The position numbers were made by a program, and so were the translations under genes. A stretch of DNA of 10,028 nt from Ruminococcus sp. (GTDB taxonomy: Bacteria > Bacillota > Clostridia > Oscillospirales > Ruminococcaceae), in the NCBI GenBank assembly GCA_024697705.1, contig JAILFF010000287.1:1-10028 (forward strand), in the 5' to 3' direction. The stretch's first letter is position 1; each line of letters begins with the position of its first letter. This document shows positions 1 to 6,596 of this stretch, one piece after another. Below the pieces are notes generated by a model, which was not told the origin of the DNA, searched no databases, and saw only the letters and a program-made list of their open reading frames with translations.

Positions 1-157
1 CAGGTATTTCGGGATTGAGAACCGTAATGTCTGCGGGGTCTGCAATCGAAAGTCCTATGACCTGATTCAGAAAGCCCATTAAAACCTTTTTATCGCTGCC
101 GAATACCGCCTTGAACACTACGTCGTGTGTGGCGGGGTAAAAGGTTCGATTATCCAT
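1..157 (-). CDS. Rpn/PD-(D/E)XK nuclease family protein, N-terminal part (runs off window)
   Basis: Only the first 52 codons are present; the gene continues past the left edge. The ATG at 157-155 is preceded by AGGGAG about 9 nt upstream. The translation starts MDNRTFYPATHDVVFKAVFG and continues with a KVLMGFLNQVIGL stretch. The D-x-V-F-K-A-V-F-G block followed by a helix ending in a FLN-like motif is typical of the N-terminus of Rpn-type (PDDEXK_2) nuclease/transposase-like proteins, which are abundant in Clostridia genomes, often in many copies. These are described as DNA endonucleases that promote RecA-independent recombination. The catalytic D-ExK core lies beyond the window, so activity cannot be judged. 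A near-consensus promoter lies just upstream. The family call rests on the N-terminal motif only. Confidence 0.72.
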   Translation of the reverse strand, partial: MDNRTFYPATHDVVFKAVFGSDKKVLMGFLNQVIGLSIADPADITVLNPEIP

Positions 158-213
158 ATCTGTCACGCTCCCTTGTTTTGGTGAATCGAGCTATTATTTC
201 TTCTTTTATGTAT

Positions 214-242
214 ATTATACCTCAAAATCGCCAAAAAGTCAA
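214..242 (-). promoter_or_regulatory. Sigma-70-type promoter for the Rpn-like gene
   Basis: On the minus strand, TTGACT (242-237) and TATAAT (219-214) are separated by 17 bp. Transcription would start near 207, giving a leader of about 50 nt before the ATG at 157. The -35 box overlaps the TGA stop of the small reading frame at 239-418, so the nuclease gene has its own promoter despite being directly downstream of that frame. Confidence 0.8.
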
Positions 243-418
243 CCCTCTGTGTGTGAATCATTGTCAGAATATGCTTTAAGTGCAAGTTCGATTGTTTCCT
301 CTATCTCTTCCTGCGGAGTATCTGCTTCAAAGAAATGCTCGATGCGGTTACAGTTCATTCTGAACACTTTTGCTTTCGGCTTTACATCTGCCGTGACACT
401 TATTATACGGACGCTCAA
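239..418 (-). CDS. Small hypothetical protein or gene remnant
   Basis: This minus-strand frame is open from a TAA at 463-461 to a TGA at 241-239. From a TTG at 418 it would encode 59 residues beginning LSVRIISVTADVKPKAKVF and ending in an acidic helix-like tail (EADTPQEEIEETIELALKAY). The composition looks like real protein, with an amphipathic acidic C-terminus. The only ATG in frame (358) would leave 39 residues. No Shine-Dalgarno sequence precedes either start, so this could be a decayed gene whose ATG became TTG. A TATAAT at 407-402 has no good -35 partner. I do not recognise the family. The opposite-strand frame across 249-440 has low-complexity Ser-rich composition and looks like its shadow. 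Confidence 0.4.
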   Translation of the reverse strand: MSVRIISVTADVKPKAKVFRMNCNRIEHFFEADTPQEEIEETIELALKAYSDNDSHTEG

Positions 419-473
419 AAATGAAAAAACAGTAAACTGAAAATGATAATGAAACTTAATTTATAAACCAACA

Positions 474-517
474 GCTCCCGAAGCCGACCGTATGATCGGG
501 CTTCGGGAGCCTTTTTT
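474..517. terminator. Strong stem-loop terminator between adh and the leftmost genes
   Basis: A perfect 12-bp stem (GCTCCCGAAGCC at 474-485 with GGCTTCGGGAGC at 499-510) encloses a 13-nt loop and is followed on the plus strand by T6 (512-517). On the minus strand it lies directly after the alcohol dehydrogenase stop and is followed by a weaker T/G-rich tract. It most likely ends adh transcription. The better T-tract faces plus-strand transcripts, so it may work both ways. Confidence 0.75.
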
Positions 518-518
518 A

Positions 519-1697
519 TCAAAGTGAAGCGTGTGCCGCGATCCTGTAAATCTCTGTGATATCGTTCTTGTTGAGCTTCACAAAGCCGCCTGTTTTGCCG
601 TCGCCTATGCCGAACTTCTCGACAAGTGCCGGGATGTCCTCTTCCTTAGCTCCGAGCTCGTCGAAGTTTATCGGCATTCCGATGCTGCGAAGGAAAGTGC
701 GGAATCTGCGGATACCCTCCAGCGCGGTCGCTTCGGGATCCTCAAAATTCATCTGACAGCCGAATACTCTCGCTGCCATCTGACAGAAACGCATTACATT
801 ATGTCCGTGAACATATTCCATCCACGCGGGCATTATCACTGCAAGCCCCGCACCGTGAGCGACGTCGTAAAGACCCGAAAGCTCGTGTTCAAGCCCGTGG
901 CTGTTCCAGTCCTGCTCGCGTCCCACGCCGCAGAGATTGGTGTGCGCTACCGTTCCAGCCCACATAATGTTTGCGCGGGCTTCATAGTTATTCGGGTCGG
1001 CGATCACACGCGGCGTTTCCTTTACCATTGTCATCAGAACGGCTTCGCAAAGACGGTCGGTTATCTCGACTTCCTTCGTGTTGGTGAAGTAGCGCTCGAA
1101 AACGTGCGCCATTATATCGGTAGCGCCGCAGGCTGTCTGATATGCGGGAAGCGTCTGAGTAAGCGAAGGATCCATTATCGAAAATCTCGGGCGCAGCAGA
1201 TCGGAGCCCGCGCCGCGTTTCAACATTCCGTCCTCTTTGGTGATGACCGAATCGCCCGACCCCTCGCTGCCCGCAGCCGCGATGGTAAGCACGGTAGCGA
1301 CGGGAAGCGCTTTTTCGACACGCTTGCCGCTGTACATATCCCAGAAATCGCCGTCATAAGGAACGCCGATCGCTATCGCCTTTGACGAGTCGATGACCGA
1401 GCCGCCGCCGACTGCCAGAATGAAGTCAACTCCTTCGGCTCTGCACAGGTCTATACCCTTATAAACGAGAGTGTCGCGGGGATTGGGCTTTACACCTCCG
1501 AGCTCGCAGTATTTTACTCCCGCGTCGTCAAGAGACTTTTTGACGGTGCCGACAAGCCCCGACTTTACAGCCGAGCCGCCGCCGTAGTGTATCAGCACCT
1601 TGCTTCCGCCGTATTTCTTTACAAGAAGACCTGCTTCGGCAGCGCGTCCTTTTCCGAATACGAATTCTGTCGGGCTGTAAAAGTTAAAGTTTTCCAT
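519..1697 (-). CDS. Iron-containing alcohol dehydrogenase, butanol dehydrogenase/YqhD-like
   Basis: This predicted cytosolic NAD(P)H-dependent alcohol dehydrogenase (group III, Fe-ADH) has the family's usual length, 392 aa. The N-terminal domain carries the nucleotide-binding GGGSVIDSSKAIA motif at about residues 97-109. The C-terminal helical domain keeps the four metal ligands at D194, H198, H271 (in EHELSG) and H281 (in VAHGAG), nearly the spacing of YqhD. The ATG at 1697 has AAGGAGG about 7 nt upstream. Close relatives reduce aldehydes such as butyraldehyde during fermentation or detoxification, but the substrate cannot be read from sequence. It is divergent from an AraC-type regulator. 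Its own promoter looks weak (TAGTAT at 1726-1721 without a recognisable -35), which suits activator-dependent expression. The stop is TGA, so TGA is a normal stop in this genome. Confidence 0.95.
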   Translation of the reverse strand: MENFNFYSPTEFVFGKGRAAEAGLLVKKYGGSKVLIHYGGGSAVKSGLVGTVKKSLDDAGVKYCELGGVKPNPRDTLVYKGIDLCRAEGVDFILAVGGGSVIDSSKAIAIGVPYDGDFWDMYSGKRVEKALPVATVLTIAAAGSEGSGDSVITKEDGMLKRGAGSDLLRPRFSIMDPSLTQTLPAYQTACGATDIMAHVFERYFTNTKEVEITDRLCEAVLMTMVKETPRVIADPNNYEARANIMWAGTVAHTNLCGVGREQDWNSHGLEHELSGLYDVAHGAGLAVIMPAWMEYVHGHNVMRFCQMAARVFGCQMNFEDPEATALEGIRRFRTFLRSIGMPINFDELGAKEEDIPALVEKFGIGDGKTGGFVKLNKNDITEIYRIAAHASL

Positions 1698-1755
1698 AAT
1701 GGTTTCCTCCTTTGTGTTTTATACTACATTTGCTGAAAATGATCTCCGTGCTTTT

Positions 1756-1770
1756 TCTGTCTGTTCTGTT
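1756..1770. promoter_or_regulatory. Candidate AraC-regulator operator: short tandem repeat
   Basis: The plus strand reads CTGT-CTGTT-CTGTT, three tandem copies of a 4-5 bp unit. It overlaps the 5' edge of the regulator's -35 box (1769-1774) and falls about 42-57 bp upstream of the likely adh transcription start, the usual place for an activator of a promoter that lacks a -35. The role in regulation is inference. Confidence 0.35.
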
Positions 1771-1797
1771 GCATTTTTGCCGAAACTGTGGTATAGT
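1769..1797 (+). promoter_or_regulatory. Promoter of the AraC-family regulator
   Basis: TTGCAT (1769-1774) and TATAGT (1792-1797) are separated by 17 bp. Transcription starting near 1804 leaves a leader of only about 16 nt, which holds the GGAGGTGA ribosome binding site (1808-1815). Confidence 0.65.
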
Positions 1798-1819
1798 TGA
1801 ATAAGGCGGAGGTGATCTT

Positions 1820-2584
1820 ATGAACACGAACAGAGAACTTAATTATCGTCTTTTCATACAGAGCGAAGAGGACTTCAAGCGAACCGAGATAAGAAGCGAA
1901 TTTGCGAGATACGATGACATTAAAAACGGCGATATCGAAAAGGTGCGGAAGAATATCATCGAGATCAAGGCTCATTACTATGAGGGAAAGGGTATGCTCT
2001 CGGACAATCTTCTCCGCAACAACCAGTACCATTTCGCTATCGGCGTCGGGATAATCGCCCGTGTCTGCATAGACGGCGGCATGAAGCACAATATCGCCTA
2101 TACGCTAAGCGATATCTATATACGCCGCGGCGACAAATGCCGCGAACCGCAGGAGATCATCGAGCTGACAGGCACTATGATGCTCGATTTTGCCGGGCGT
2201 ATGGCTGAAATACGTAAGGATAACGGGATATCGCTCCATGTACGCCGAACGGTAGATTACATTTACAGTAATCTCCATACGCCGCTGACACTGAAAAAAG
2301 CAGCCGAGCACGAGCGTCTTGACCCGAGCTATCTGTCAAAGCTGTTCGCCAAGGAAATGGGGATACCCGTAAAGGCGTATATCCTCAAAGCAAAGATAAC
2401 TACCGCGAAAAATATCCTGATCTTCTCGGATTTTCCCATCGCCGATATAGCGGATTCGCTCGGATTTTCATCTCAAAGCGCATTTGCCGCTGCATTTCGT
2501 AAGATAACCGGCATCACTCCTCTGCAATACCGTAACCGTTACAGCGACGAGTATTCTCTGCGGTCGGACGAAAGCGGGAAATGA
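1820..2584 (+). CDS. AraC-family transcriptional regulator
   Basis: This is a 254-aa DNA-binding regulator. The C-terminal AraC domain spans about residues 140-241: the first helix-turn-helix lies around LTLKKAAEHERLDPSYLSKLF (157-176) and the second around FPIADIADSLGFSSQSAFAAAF (205-226), followed by the family's G-x-TP-x-x-YR ending. The N-terminal 130 residues are not a cupin or a known sensor I can name. The segment with NLLRNNQYHFAIGVGIIARV and ..YTLSDIYI (about 63-101) matches a pattern common in Firmicutes AraC proteins, probably a dimerisation or ligand domain. The start is supported by GGAGGTGA 4 nt before the ATG. Its divergent position next to the alcohol dehydrogenase, across 122 bp, suggests it controls that gene. 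The effector is unknown. Confidence 0.9.
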   Translation: MNTNRELNYRLFIQSEEDFKRTEIRSEFARYDDIKNGDIEKVRKNIIEIKAHYYEGKGMLSDNLLRNNQYHFAIGVGIIARVCIDGGMKHNIAYTLSDIYIRRGDKCREPQEIIELTGTMMLDFAGRMAEIRKDNGISLHVRRTVDYIYSNLHTPLTLKKAAEHERLDPSYLSKLFAKEMGIPVKAYILKAKITTAKNILIFSDFPIADIADSLGFSSQSAFAAAFRKITGITPLQYRNRYSDEYSLRSDESGK

Positions 2585-2594
2585 ACGCTTATTC

Positions 2595-2769
2595 AGTTAA
2601 TAGTTAATAGTGAACAGTTATGGTGTTCGCTTCGCTCACGTTATTATACGGAGGCGGCAAGAACAAGTTCGTGCAAGCCTCGCACATAATGATTCCTGCT
2701 CAAAGGCGGATTTTTTAGTGCAGAGCGAAGCTTCTGCATAATTCGCCGCACGGGGGCTCCTTAACTGTT
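2595..2769. repeat. Intergenic hairpin-containing repeat (candidate small palindromic element)
   Basis: The gap between the regulator and the SDR gene carries no open gene. It opens with tandem TTAATAG units (about 2597-2610) and AACAGTTA (2613-2620), and closes with the inverse TAACTGTT (2762-2769). Inside is a stem-loop: GGCGGATT (2705-2712) with AATTCGCC (2740-2747, one mismatch that is a G-T wobble on one strand) and TGCAGA (2719-2724) with TCTGCA (2733-2738). Further short mirrored motifs occur (CGCTTCGCTCACG, GAGCGAAGC). This looks like a dispersed intergenic repeat. It has no T-tract, so I do not call it a terminator. Copies elsewhere in the genome would settle its nature. Confidence 0.45.
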
Positions 2770-2780
2770 TATATGCTCGT

Positions 2781-3542
2781 TTACATTCCGATCGAGCCCG
2801 TGTAGACAGATATTTCCGCTTCGGCTTTTTTTACGGCTTCTTCAAGCGTCAGCCCGTAGAAATTGCCCGCCGCAAAATTTCTTCCCGAACGTTTGTCGTC
2901 GATGAACGCGCCTACAACTACTCCGGGAAGAGAGCTTTCGGGGGCGTTGGGAGCGTGCGGACCGCCAAGATCCGTTCTGCACCAGCCCGGGTCGGTGATG
3001 TTTATACAGATATCCGTGCCGTTATATTTCGACGCTATATCCATAGTCACCTTGTCGAGCGCCGCTTTGCTCGCGGAGTAGCCCGCCTGCTCGGGTTCAA
3101 GGCGGATACCGCTTGTGGTGTTCACGATGCGCCCGAAGCCGCGTTCTTTCATTTTCGGCAGGAAATGATAGACTATCATCATAGGCGCGATGGTATTAAT
3201 AAGGAAGCTCTTTTCGTAATCCTCCGCGGGCGTTTTCAGATAATCCGTGCGGTAGGCGACCTGGATCCCTGCGTTGTTCAGCACTATTTCAACGGGCTTT
3301 CCGAGCGCGTCGATCTCCGCGAGCATATTCTCCACCTGCTTAAGGTCTGAGAGCTCCGCGCCCACGGCGAAAGCCTCGACACCGAGCGCTTTTACCTCCG
3401 CAAGCACCTTGCCGCAGTTTTCGGCTTTTCTCGCGTGAAGTATCAGATTGCAGCCGCGTTCAGCCATGAATTTTGCCGCGCCGCAGCCGATGCCTCTTGC
3501 CGCGCCCGTGATAAGCGCCCATTTTCCTCTTACGTCAACCAT
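2781..3542 (-). CDS. Short-chain dehydrogenase/reductase (SDR), classical type
   Basis: This is a 253-aa Rossmann-fold oxidoreductase of the classical SDR family at its usual length. The cofactor motif TGAARGIG is at 12-19 and NNAG at 89-92. The catalytic tetrad N116, S144, Y155, K159 (YSASK) is complete, and the PGW loop lies at 185-187. It should be an active NAD(P)-dependent cytosolic enzyme. The basic residues at 37-39 (ARK) after the second strand hint at NADPH preference. The substrate is unknown; a sugar or sugar-alcohol is plausible from the operon. Its ATG lies inside the end of the upstream epimerase gene (ATGGTTGA, 8-nt overlap) and has a strong GGAGG 6 nt before it, so translation is likely coupled. 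It is the last gene of the GH9-epimerase-SDR operon. Confidence 0.92.
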   Translation of the reverse strand: MVDVRGKWALITGAARGIGCGAAKFMAERGCNLILHARKAENCGKVLAEVKALGVEAFAVGAELSDLKQVENMLAEIDALGKPVEIVLNNAGIQVAYRTDYLKTPAEDYEKSFLINTIAPMMIVYHFLPKMKERGFGRIVNTTSGIRLEPEQAGYSASKAALDKVTMDIASKYNGTDICINITDPGWCRTDLGGPHAPNAPESSLPGVVVGAFIDDKRSGRNFAAGNFYGLTLEEAVKKAEAEISVYTGSIGM

Positions 3543-4554
3543 TGAAATCCTCCTTCATCTTCTCGACCGCCGCTATCACCGAGTCGCACCAGTTGTCGAA
3601 TTCCTCGTCGTCATGCTGACATTCGGGGTGAGAGATCACATGAGCTACTGTGCGCTTGATGCCTTCGCGGGCGGTGACTTCCGCTTTGAAATCGGGCACG
3701 AGCCTTTTGATCTTCGAGTTGTCGAATACCACCGAACACGCCTTGTCGCCGATAAGACTGCCCGTGAAGTCGTAGTCCTTTCCGAGCGCCGCGAGCGTTT
3801 CGGACGACACATAGTAGGGCTTTAACTTCACGCCGAGTGCCTCCGCTATGTAGCCGTATATCTCGTTCCAGCTGACGCTTTCGTCCGTCGTGATGTGGAA
3901 GGTCTCGCCTATCGCGGCGGGGTTGCCGATAAGTCCCGCATAAGCCTTTGCAAAGTCGCTGTTGTGGGTGATAGTCCAGAGCGAGGAGCCGTCGCCGTGG
4001 ATAATCACGGGCTTGCCCTCTTTGATGCGCTTGACCACCTGTCAGCTGCCGTTTTTGCCGTGAACTCCGAGAGGTACGCTGCGCTCGTCGTAGGTGTGGC
4101 TCGGACGGACGATCGTCACGGGGAAGCCGTGATCGCGGTAAAGCCCTATCAGGTATTCCTCGCAAGCCTTCTTGTTTCGGGAATACTCCCAGTACGGGTT
4201 TTCGAGCGGCGTTTCTTCGGTGATGGTATAGCCCTGCATCGGCTTTCTGTACGCCGAAGCGGAGCTTATGTAAATAAACTGCTTTGTCTTGCCCGCGAAC
4301 AGCCGAAAATCGCGTTCGAGCTGCGAAGGAACAAAGCCGATGAACTCGCCCACGCAGTCGAATTCCATTCCCGCGAGCTTTTGCTCCGCGTCTTTTTCGT
4401 CGCCGATATCGCAGTTGATTATCTTGACATTATCGGGCAGTAAGTCGTTCCTGTTGCCGCGGTTCAGAAGCCAAAGCTCGTCGCCGCGTTCCGCGAGCAG
4501 ACGGGTAACAGCCATGCTGATAGTTCCCGTTCCGCCGATAAACAGTATTTTCAT
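3535..4554 (-). pseudogene. NAD-dependent epimerase/dehydratase interrupted by an in-frame TGA
   Basis: The two halves form one extended-SDR protein of about 339 codons in a single frame. The N-terminal half (4554-4042) has the NAD-binding GGTGTIS loop at residues 7-13 and the catalytic YSRNK (Y124, K128). After GVHGKNGS the frame meets TGA (4044-4042), then continues QVVKRIKEGKPVIIHGDGSS to a natural TGA at 3537-3535. Relatives have Trp at the interrupted position (NNSW-type motif, from memory), so the lesion is most simply a TGG-to-TGA change. A GTG at 4038 could restart translation but has no ribosome binding site. The ATG at 4554 has GGAGG 4 nt upstream. It lies 31 nt after GH9 and overlaps the SDR. 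Alternatives are a sequencing error or readthrough. TGA is a normal stop elsewhere in the window. Confidence 0.85.
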
Positions 4555-4585
4555 AGATCCTCCTTACATTGAAGTGTCGGTCGTT

Positions 4586-6259
4586 TTAAGGTCTGTTGTA
4601 TGTACATAGATAAGCGAGCACGAATACGGTCGGGGAGTTCCAGTATATCGTGATCTCGTTGAGCGAATAGCTTGCCGTATCGTCCGCATAGCACTTCATC
4701 GGCGGCGTTCCCTTCGGAATGACATTTGCGGCAAACGGGTCGGAAAGATACTTGTTGGGACCGCCCGCCACCATTCCGGGGATACATTCCTCTATGCCGT
4801 CGGCAAAAGCGGGGCGAAGGTGAGGATAGTTGCATCTGAATTCTCCCGCTCCCGTGACATAGCTTATCCCGAGAGCGTTAGCGCCGAGAAGACAATGAAT
4901 ATGTCTGCACGCATATTCGCGGCAGGAATGATCGCCGTAAAGAACGTCGGTTACTGCGAATATCATCGCCTTGGTCATAAGCCCCATATTGCTCCCCCAG
5001 TAATAATCGGAGCTCTCCATAGCGATTCCGTAGCCGCATTTATCGGCTTTCTTCTTTAATTCTTCGGCGAGAGACAAAAACTCTTTTTTCAGCCTGTCAA
5101 GCAATGCCGTGTCTTTTTCCCGTTCGCAGAGGATATACGCGAGGGCGCCGACTCCGCCCACCTCTCCGTATCCGAGCGCGGTAAGGGGAAAATCCTTTTC
5201 AAGCGCCGAAACAAGTCTGTCGTGATATTTTCTTTCGCCCGTAAGCGCATACATTTCCGAATAAGCCCAGAAGCGGTTGGAAAGATCGTCCCGTTCGCCG
5301 TAGCCGCCCGTATTGCAGCCCTCGGGATTAGTAAATCCGATGAACTGCGGGTTCCTTTCGAGCCATTCGACGGACTTCTCCGCCGCTTTCAGCAGTCTGT
5401 CCGAGAAAGTCTTGTCGTAAGCGCTGTAAACGCCCGAAGCAAGTGCGCATACCGCCGCAAGATCGGCGGTAGCCATCGAGGACACGGGGAACACGAACAT
5501 TTCCGCGGTATCGTCCTCGGGCATTACGAACGGTGCGTGCAGTGCCGTCGTAGCCTTATGATACACGCCGCCCTCGCCGTTTTGCATTTTCAGGAACCAT
5601 TCAAGCTCGCAGCGTACTTCCGAAAGAATATCGGGGAGCCCTTCTTCGGGAATGTTAAGCTTTTGCTTTTCAAATGCTTCGGGAAACAGCCTGAACGCAT
5701 ACAGAAGATGCGACACCGCGCAGGCTCCCGCCGTTACATATCTTCCGTAGTCGCCAGCGTCGTGCCAGCCGCCCGAAACATCGAGCGTGACGTTCCTGTC
5801 CTCCCACAGCTTTGCGGGCGCCGTGTGACATTTTCCGTGATGCCACACTCCCGCATGGCGCTCATCAAGTCCGCAGCCGCATCGCAGATAATAAAACGCT
5901 TTTGATGTCTTCATAAAAACATCGTCATAAATATCGTCGCCGATACGAAACATCGCCGATGTCCTGCCACCCGCACGGACGCAGTAGCTTCCTTTTTCGG
6001 TAAGCTCCGAAAAATCGGCGATCCGGACATTGTCGCCCGACGCTTCGTCTGCACCCGCATAGACCGTCTTTCCCGAATATCTCACATTTCCGATCATATC
6101 CGTGACCGTGAAGCTTTCACATTCAAACGGTATAACGGCTTTTTTCGTGTCCCGCGGGTAATATCCCGCCTGATCGACAAAAATGCCGAACGGCGTGATA
6201 CGTAAAACGGCGGGGGGCGCATCAAAATATTTTCTGTCCGTAATATCACCTGCTTTCAC
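4586..6259 (-). CDS. Glycoside hydrolase family 9 enzyme, no signal peptide
   Basis: This is a 557-aa inverting beta-glucan hydrolase. A CelD_N-type Ig-like domain covers about residues 21-106 (starting ITPFGIFVDQAGYYP). The GH9 (alpha/alpha)6 barrel covers about 112-552. The catalytic base motif GGWHDAGDYGRYV has D167 and D170, the substrate-binding block is NYPHLRP (H480, R482) with GGPN at 499-502, and the proton donor is E535 in SLNEITIYWNS. The second His common in the PHHR motif is Leu here. There is no signal peptide, no transmembrane segment, and many Cys, so it is probably cytosolic and acts on imported cellodextrins or related beta-oligosaccharides rather than polymer. The start is GTG at 6259, without a Shine-Dalgarno sequence. 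It heads the operon with the epimerase and SDR. Exact substrate specificity (glucosidase, cellodextrinase, other) is open. Confidence 0.93.
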   Translation of the reverse strand: MKAGDITDRKYFDAPPAVLRITPFGIFVDQAGYYPRDTKKAVIPFECESFTVTDMIGNVRYSGKTVYAGADEASGDNVRIADFSELTEKGSYCVRAGGRTSAMFRIGDDIYDDVFMKTSKAFYYLRCGCGLDERHAGVWHHGKCHTAPAKLWEDRNVTLDVSGGWHDAGDYGRYVTAGACAVSHLLYAFRLFPEAFEKQKLNIPEEGLPDILSEVRCELEWFLKMQNGEGGVYHKATTALHAPFVMPEDDTAEMFVFPVSSMATADLAAVCALASGVYSAYDKTFSDRLLKAAEKSVEWLERNPQFIGFTNPEGCNTGGYGERDDLSNRFWAYSEMYALTGERKYHDRLVSALEKDFPLTALGYGEVGGVGALAYILCEREKDTALLDRLKKEFLSLAEELKKKADKCGYGIAMESSDYYWGSNMGLMTKAMIFAVTDVLYGDHSCREYACRHIHCLLGANALGISYVTGAGEFRCNYPHLRPAFADGIEECIPGMVAGGPNKYLSDPFAANVIPKGTPPMKCYADDTASYSLNEITIYWNSPTVFVLAYLCTYNRP

Positions 6260-6272
6260 ATAGTCAAATATA

Positions 6273-6281
6273 ATTATAACA
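6273..6281 (-). promoter_or_regulatory. Extended -10 promoter element for the GH9 operon
   Basis: The minus strand reads TGTTATAAT, an extended -10 element, with no good -35 at 17 bp. The -10 ends 13 nt before the GTG, so the predicted mRNA would start only about 6 nt upstream of the start codon. That agrees with the missing ribosome binding site and suggests a nearly leaderless transcript. Confidence 0.5.
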
Positions 6282-6410
6282 TTGGCAAGAAGATATAATC
6301 TATCAAATCTATTGTATATTTATCAAAAATATGGTGCATTGCTGTGAAGAACGTAGTTGATCTTCATAACAGACTTGCCCGTGCTGCTTCGTTCTTTCTG
6401 CCTTGATTTA
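6282..6410. other. Gene-free leader region upstream of the GH9 promoter
   Basis: This AT-rich stretch has no convincing gene. It holds a possible stem-loop (TGAAGA and TCTTCA around 6345-6366, extendable through CTGT/ACAG). On the minus strand there is a 14-codon frame starting MKINYVLHSNAPYF without a ribosome binding site. Neither has support beyond being visible. Confidence 0.3.
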
Positions 6411-6450
6411 TAAAAACAGCACCGAATACCTTGCGACCGTATCGGTGCTG
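6411..6450 (-). terminator. Rho-independent terminator on the minus strand
   Basis: CAGCACCG (6417-6424) pairs with CGGTGCTG (6443-6450), and ATAC (6426-6429) with GTAT (6439-6442), giving a 12-bp stem with a single bulged A and a 9-nt loop. On the minus strand it is followed by TTTTTA (6416-6411); on the plus strand the T-tract is poor. It can end transcripts from the lipoprotein gene and from the promoter at 6496-6524. Confidence 0.72.
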
Positions 6451-6469
6451 TAAGTTTTATACGCTTTTT

Positions 6470-6487
6470 AAACAGTTATAGCTGTTT
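6470..6487. promoter_or_regulatory. Short palindrome at the transcription start (possible operator)
   Basis: AAACAG-TTATAG-CTGTTT is an 18-bp inverted repeat placed at about +2 to +19 of the minus-strand promoter. It is the right size and position for a repressor site, or it is simply the first stem of the short RNA. Confidence 0.35.
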
Positions 6488-6495
6488 TATGTAAT

Positions 6496-6524
6496 ATTTT
6501 ATCATAAAAATGCAGGTTAGTCAA
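6496..6524 (-). promoter_or_regulatory. Sigma-70-type promoter in the GH9/lipoprotein spacer
   Basis: TTGACT (6524-6519) and TAAAAT (6501-6496) are separated by 17 bp on the minus strand. It lies 73 bp after the lipoprotein gene stop and about 240 bp before the GH9 start. No gene begins between it and the terminator. Confidence 0.65.
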
Positions 6525-6596
6525 TATAAAATTTTATTGTATCTGTCTAAAAATCACTATTGCTTCCCACGGCAGAAGACTTTGGCAGTCTGCCCG

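Larger units (their letters stand above)
6411..6489 (-). ncRNA. Candidate short RNA or attenuated leader upstream of GH9
   Basis: A near-consensus promoter (6524-6496) should start transcription near 6489, and the terminator at 6450-6411 should stop it about 78 nt later. The RNA would contain two stem-loops, AAACAG/CTGTTT (6470-6487) and the terminator. It resembles no RNA family I know. It could be an independent small RNA or a leader whose readthrough feeds the GH9 operon. Confidence 0.3.

Noticed and set aside
249..440. Plus-strand frame of 63 codons upstream of the T6 side of a terminator
   Set aside because: Composition is Ser-rich low complexity and there is no ribosome binding site; the minus-strand frame in the same place looks more protein-like.
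531..1385. Long plus-strand open frame of 284 codons
   Set aside because: It lies wholly antisense to the alcohol dehydrogenase, whose catalytic motifs are intact, and has no ribosome binding site or family features.
4042..4044. TGA read as Trp or selenocysteine
   Set aside because: TGA is the natural stop of the adh, AraC, epimerase and lipoprotein genes here, so a recoded genome is excluded; no selenocysteine-type hairpin is evident after the TGA and the expected residue is Trp.
4820..5905. Several plus-strand frames opposite GH9
   Set aside because: They are shadows of the high-GC third codon positions of the GH9 gene.
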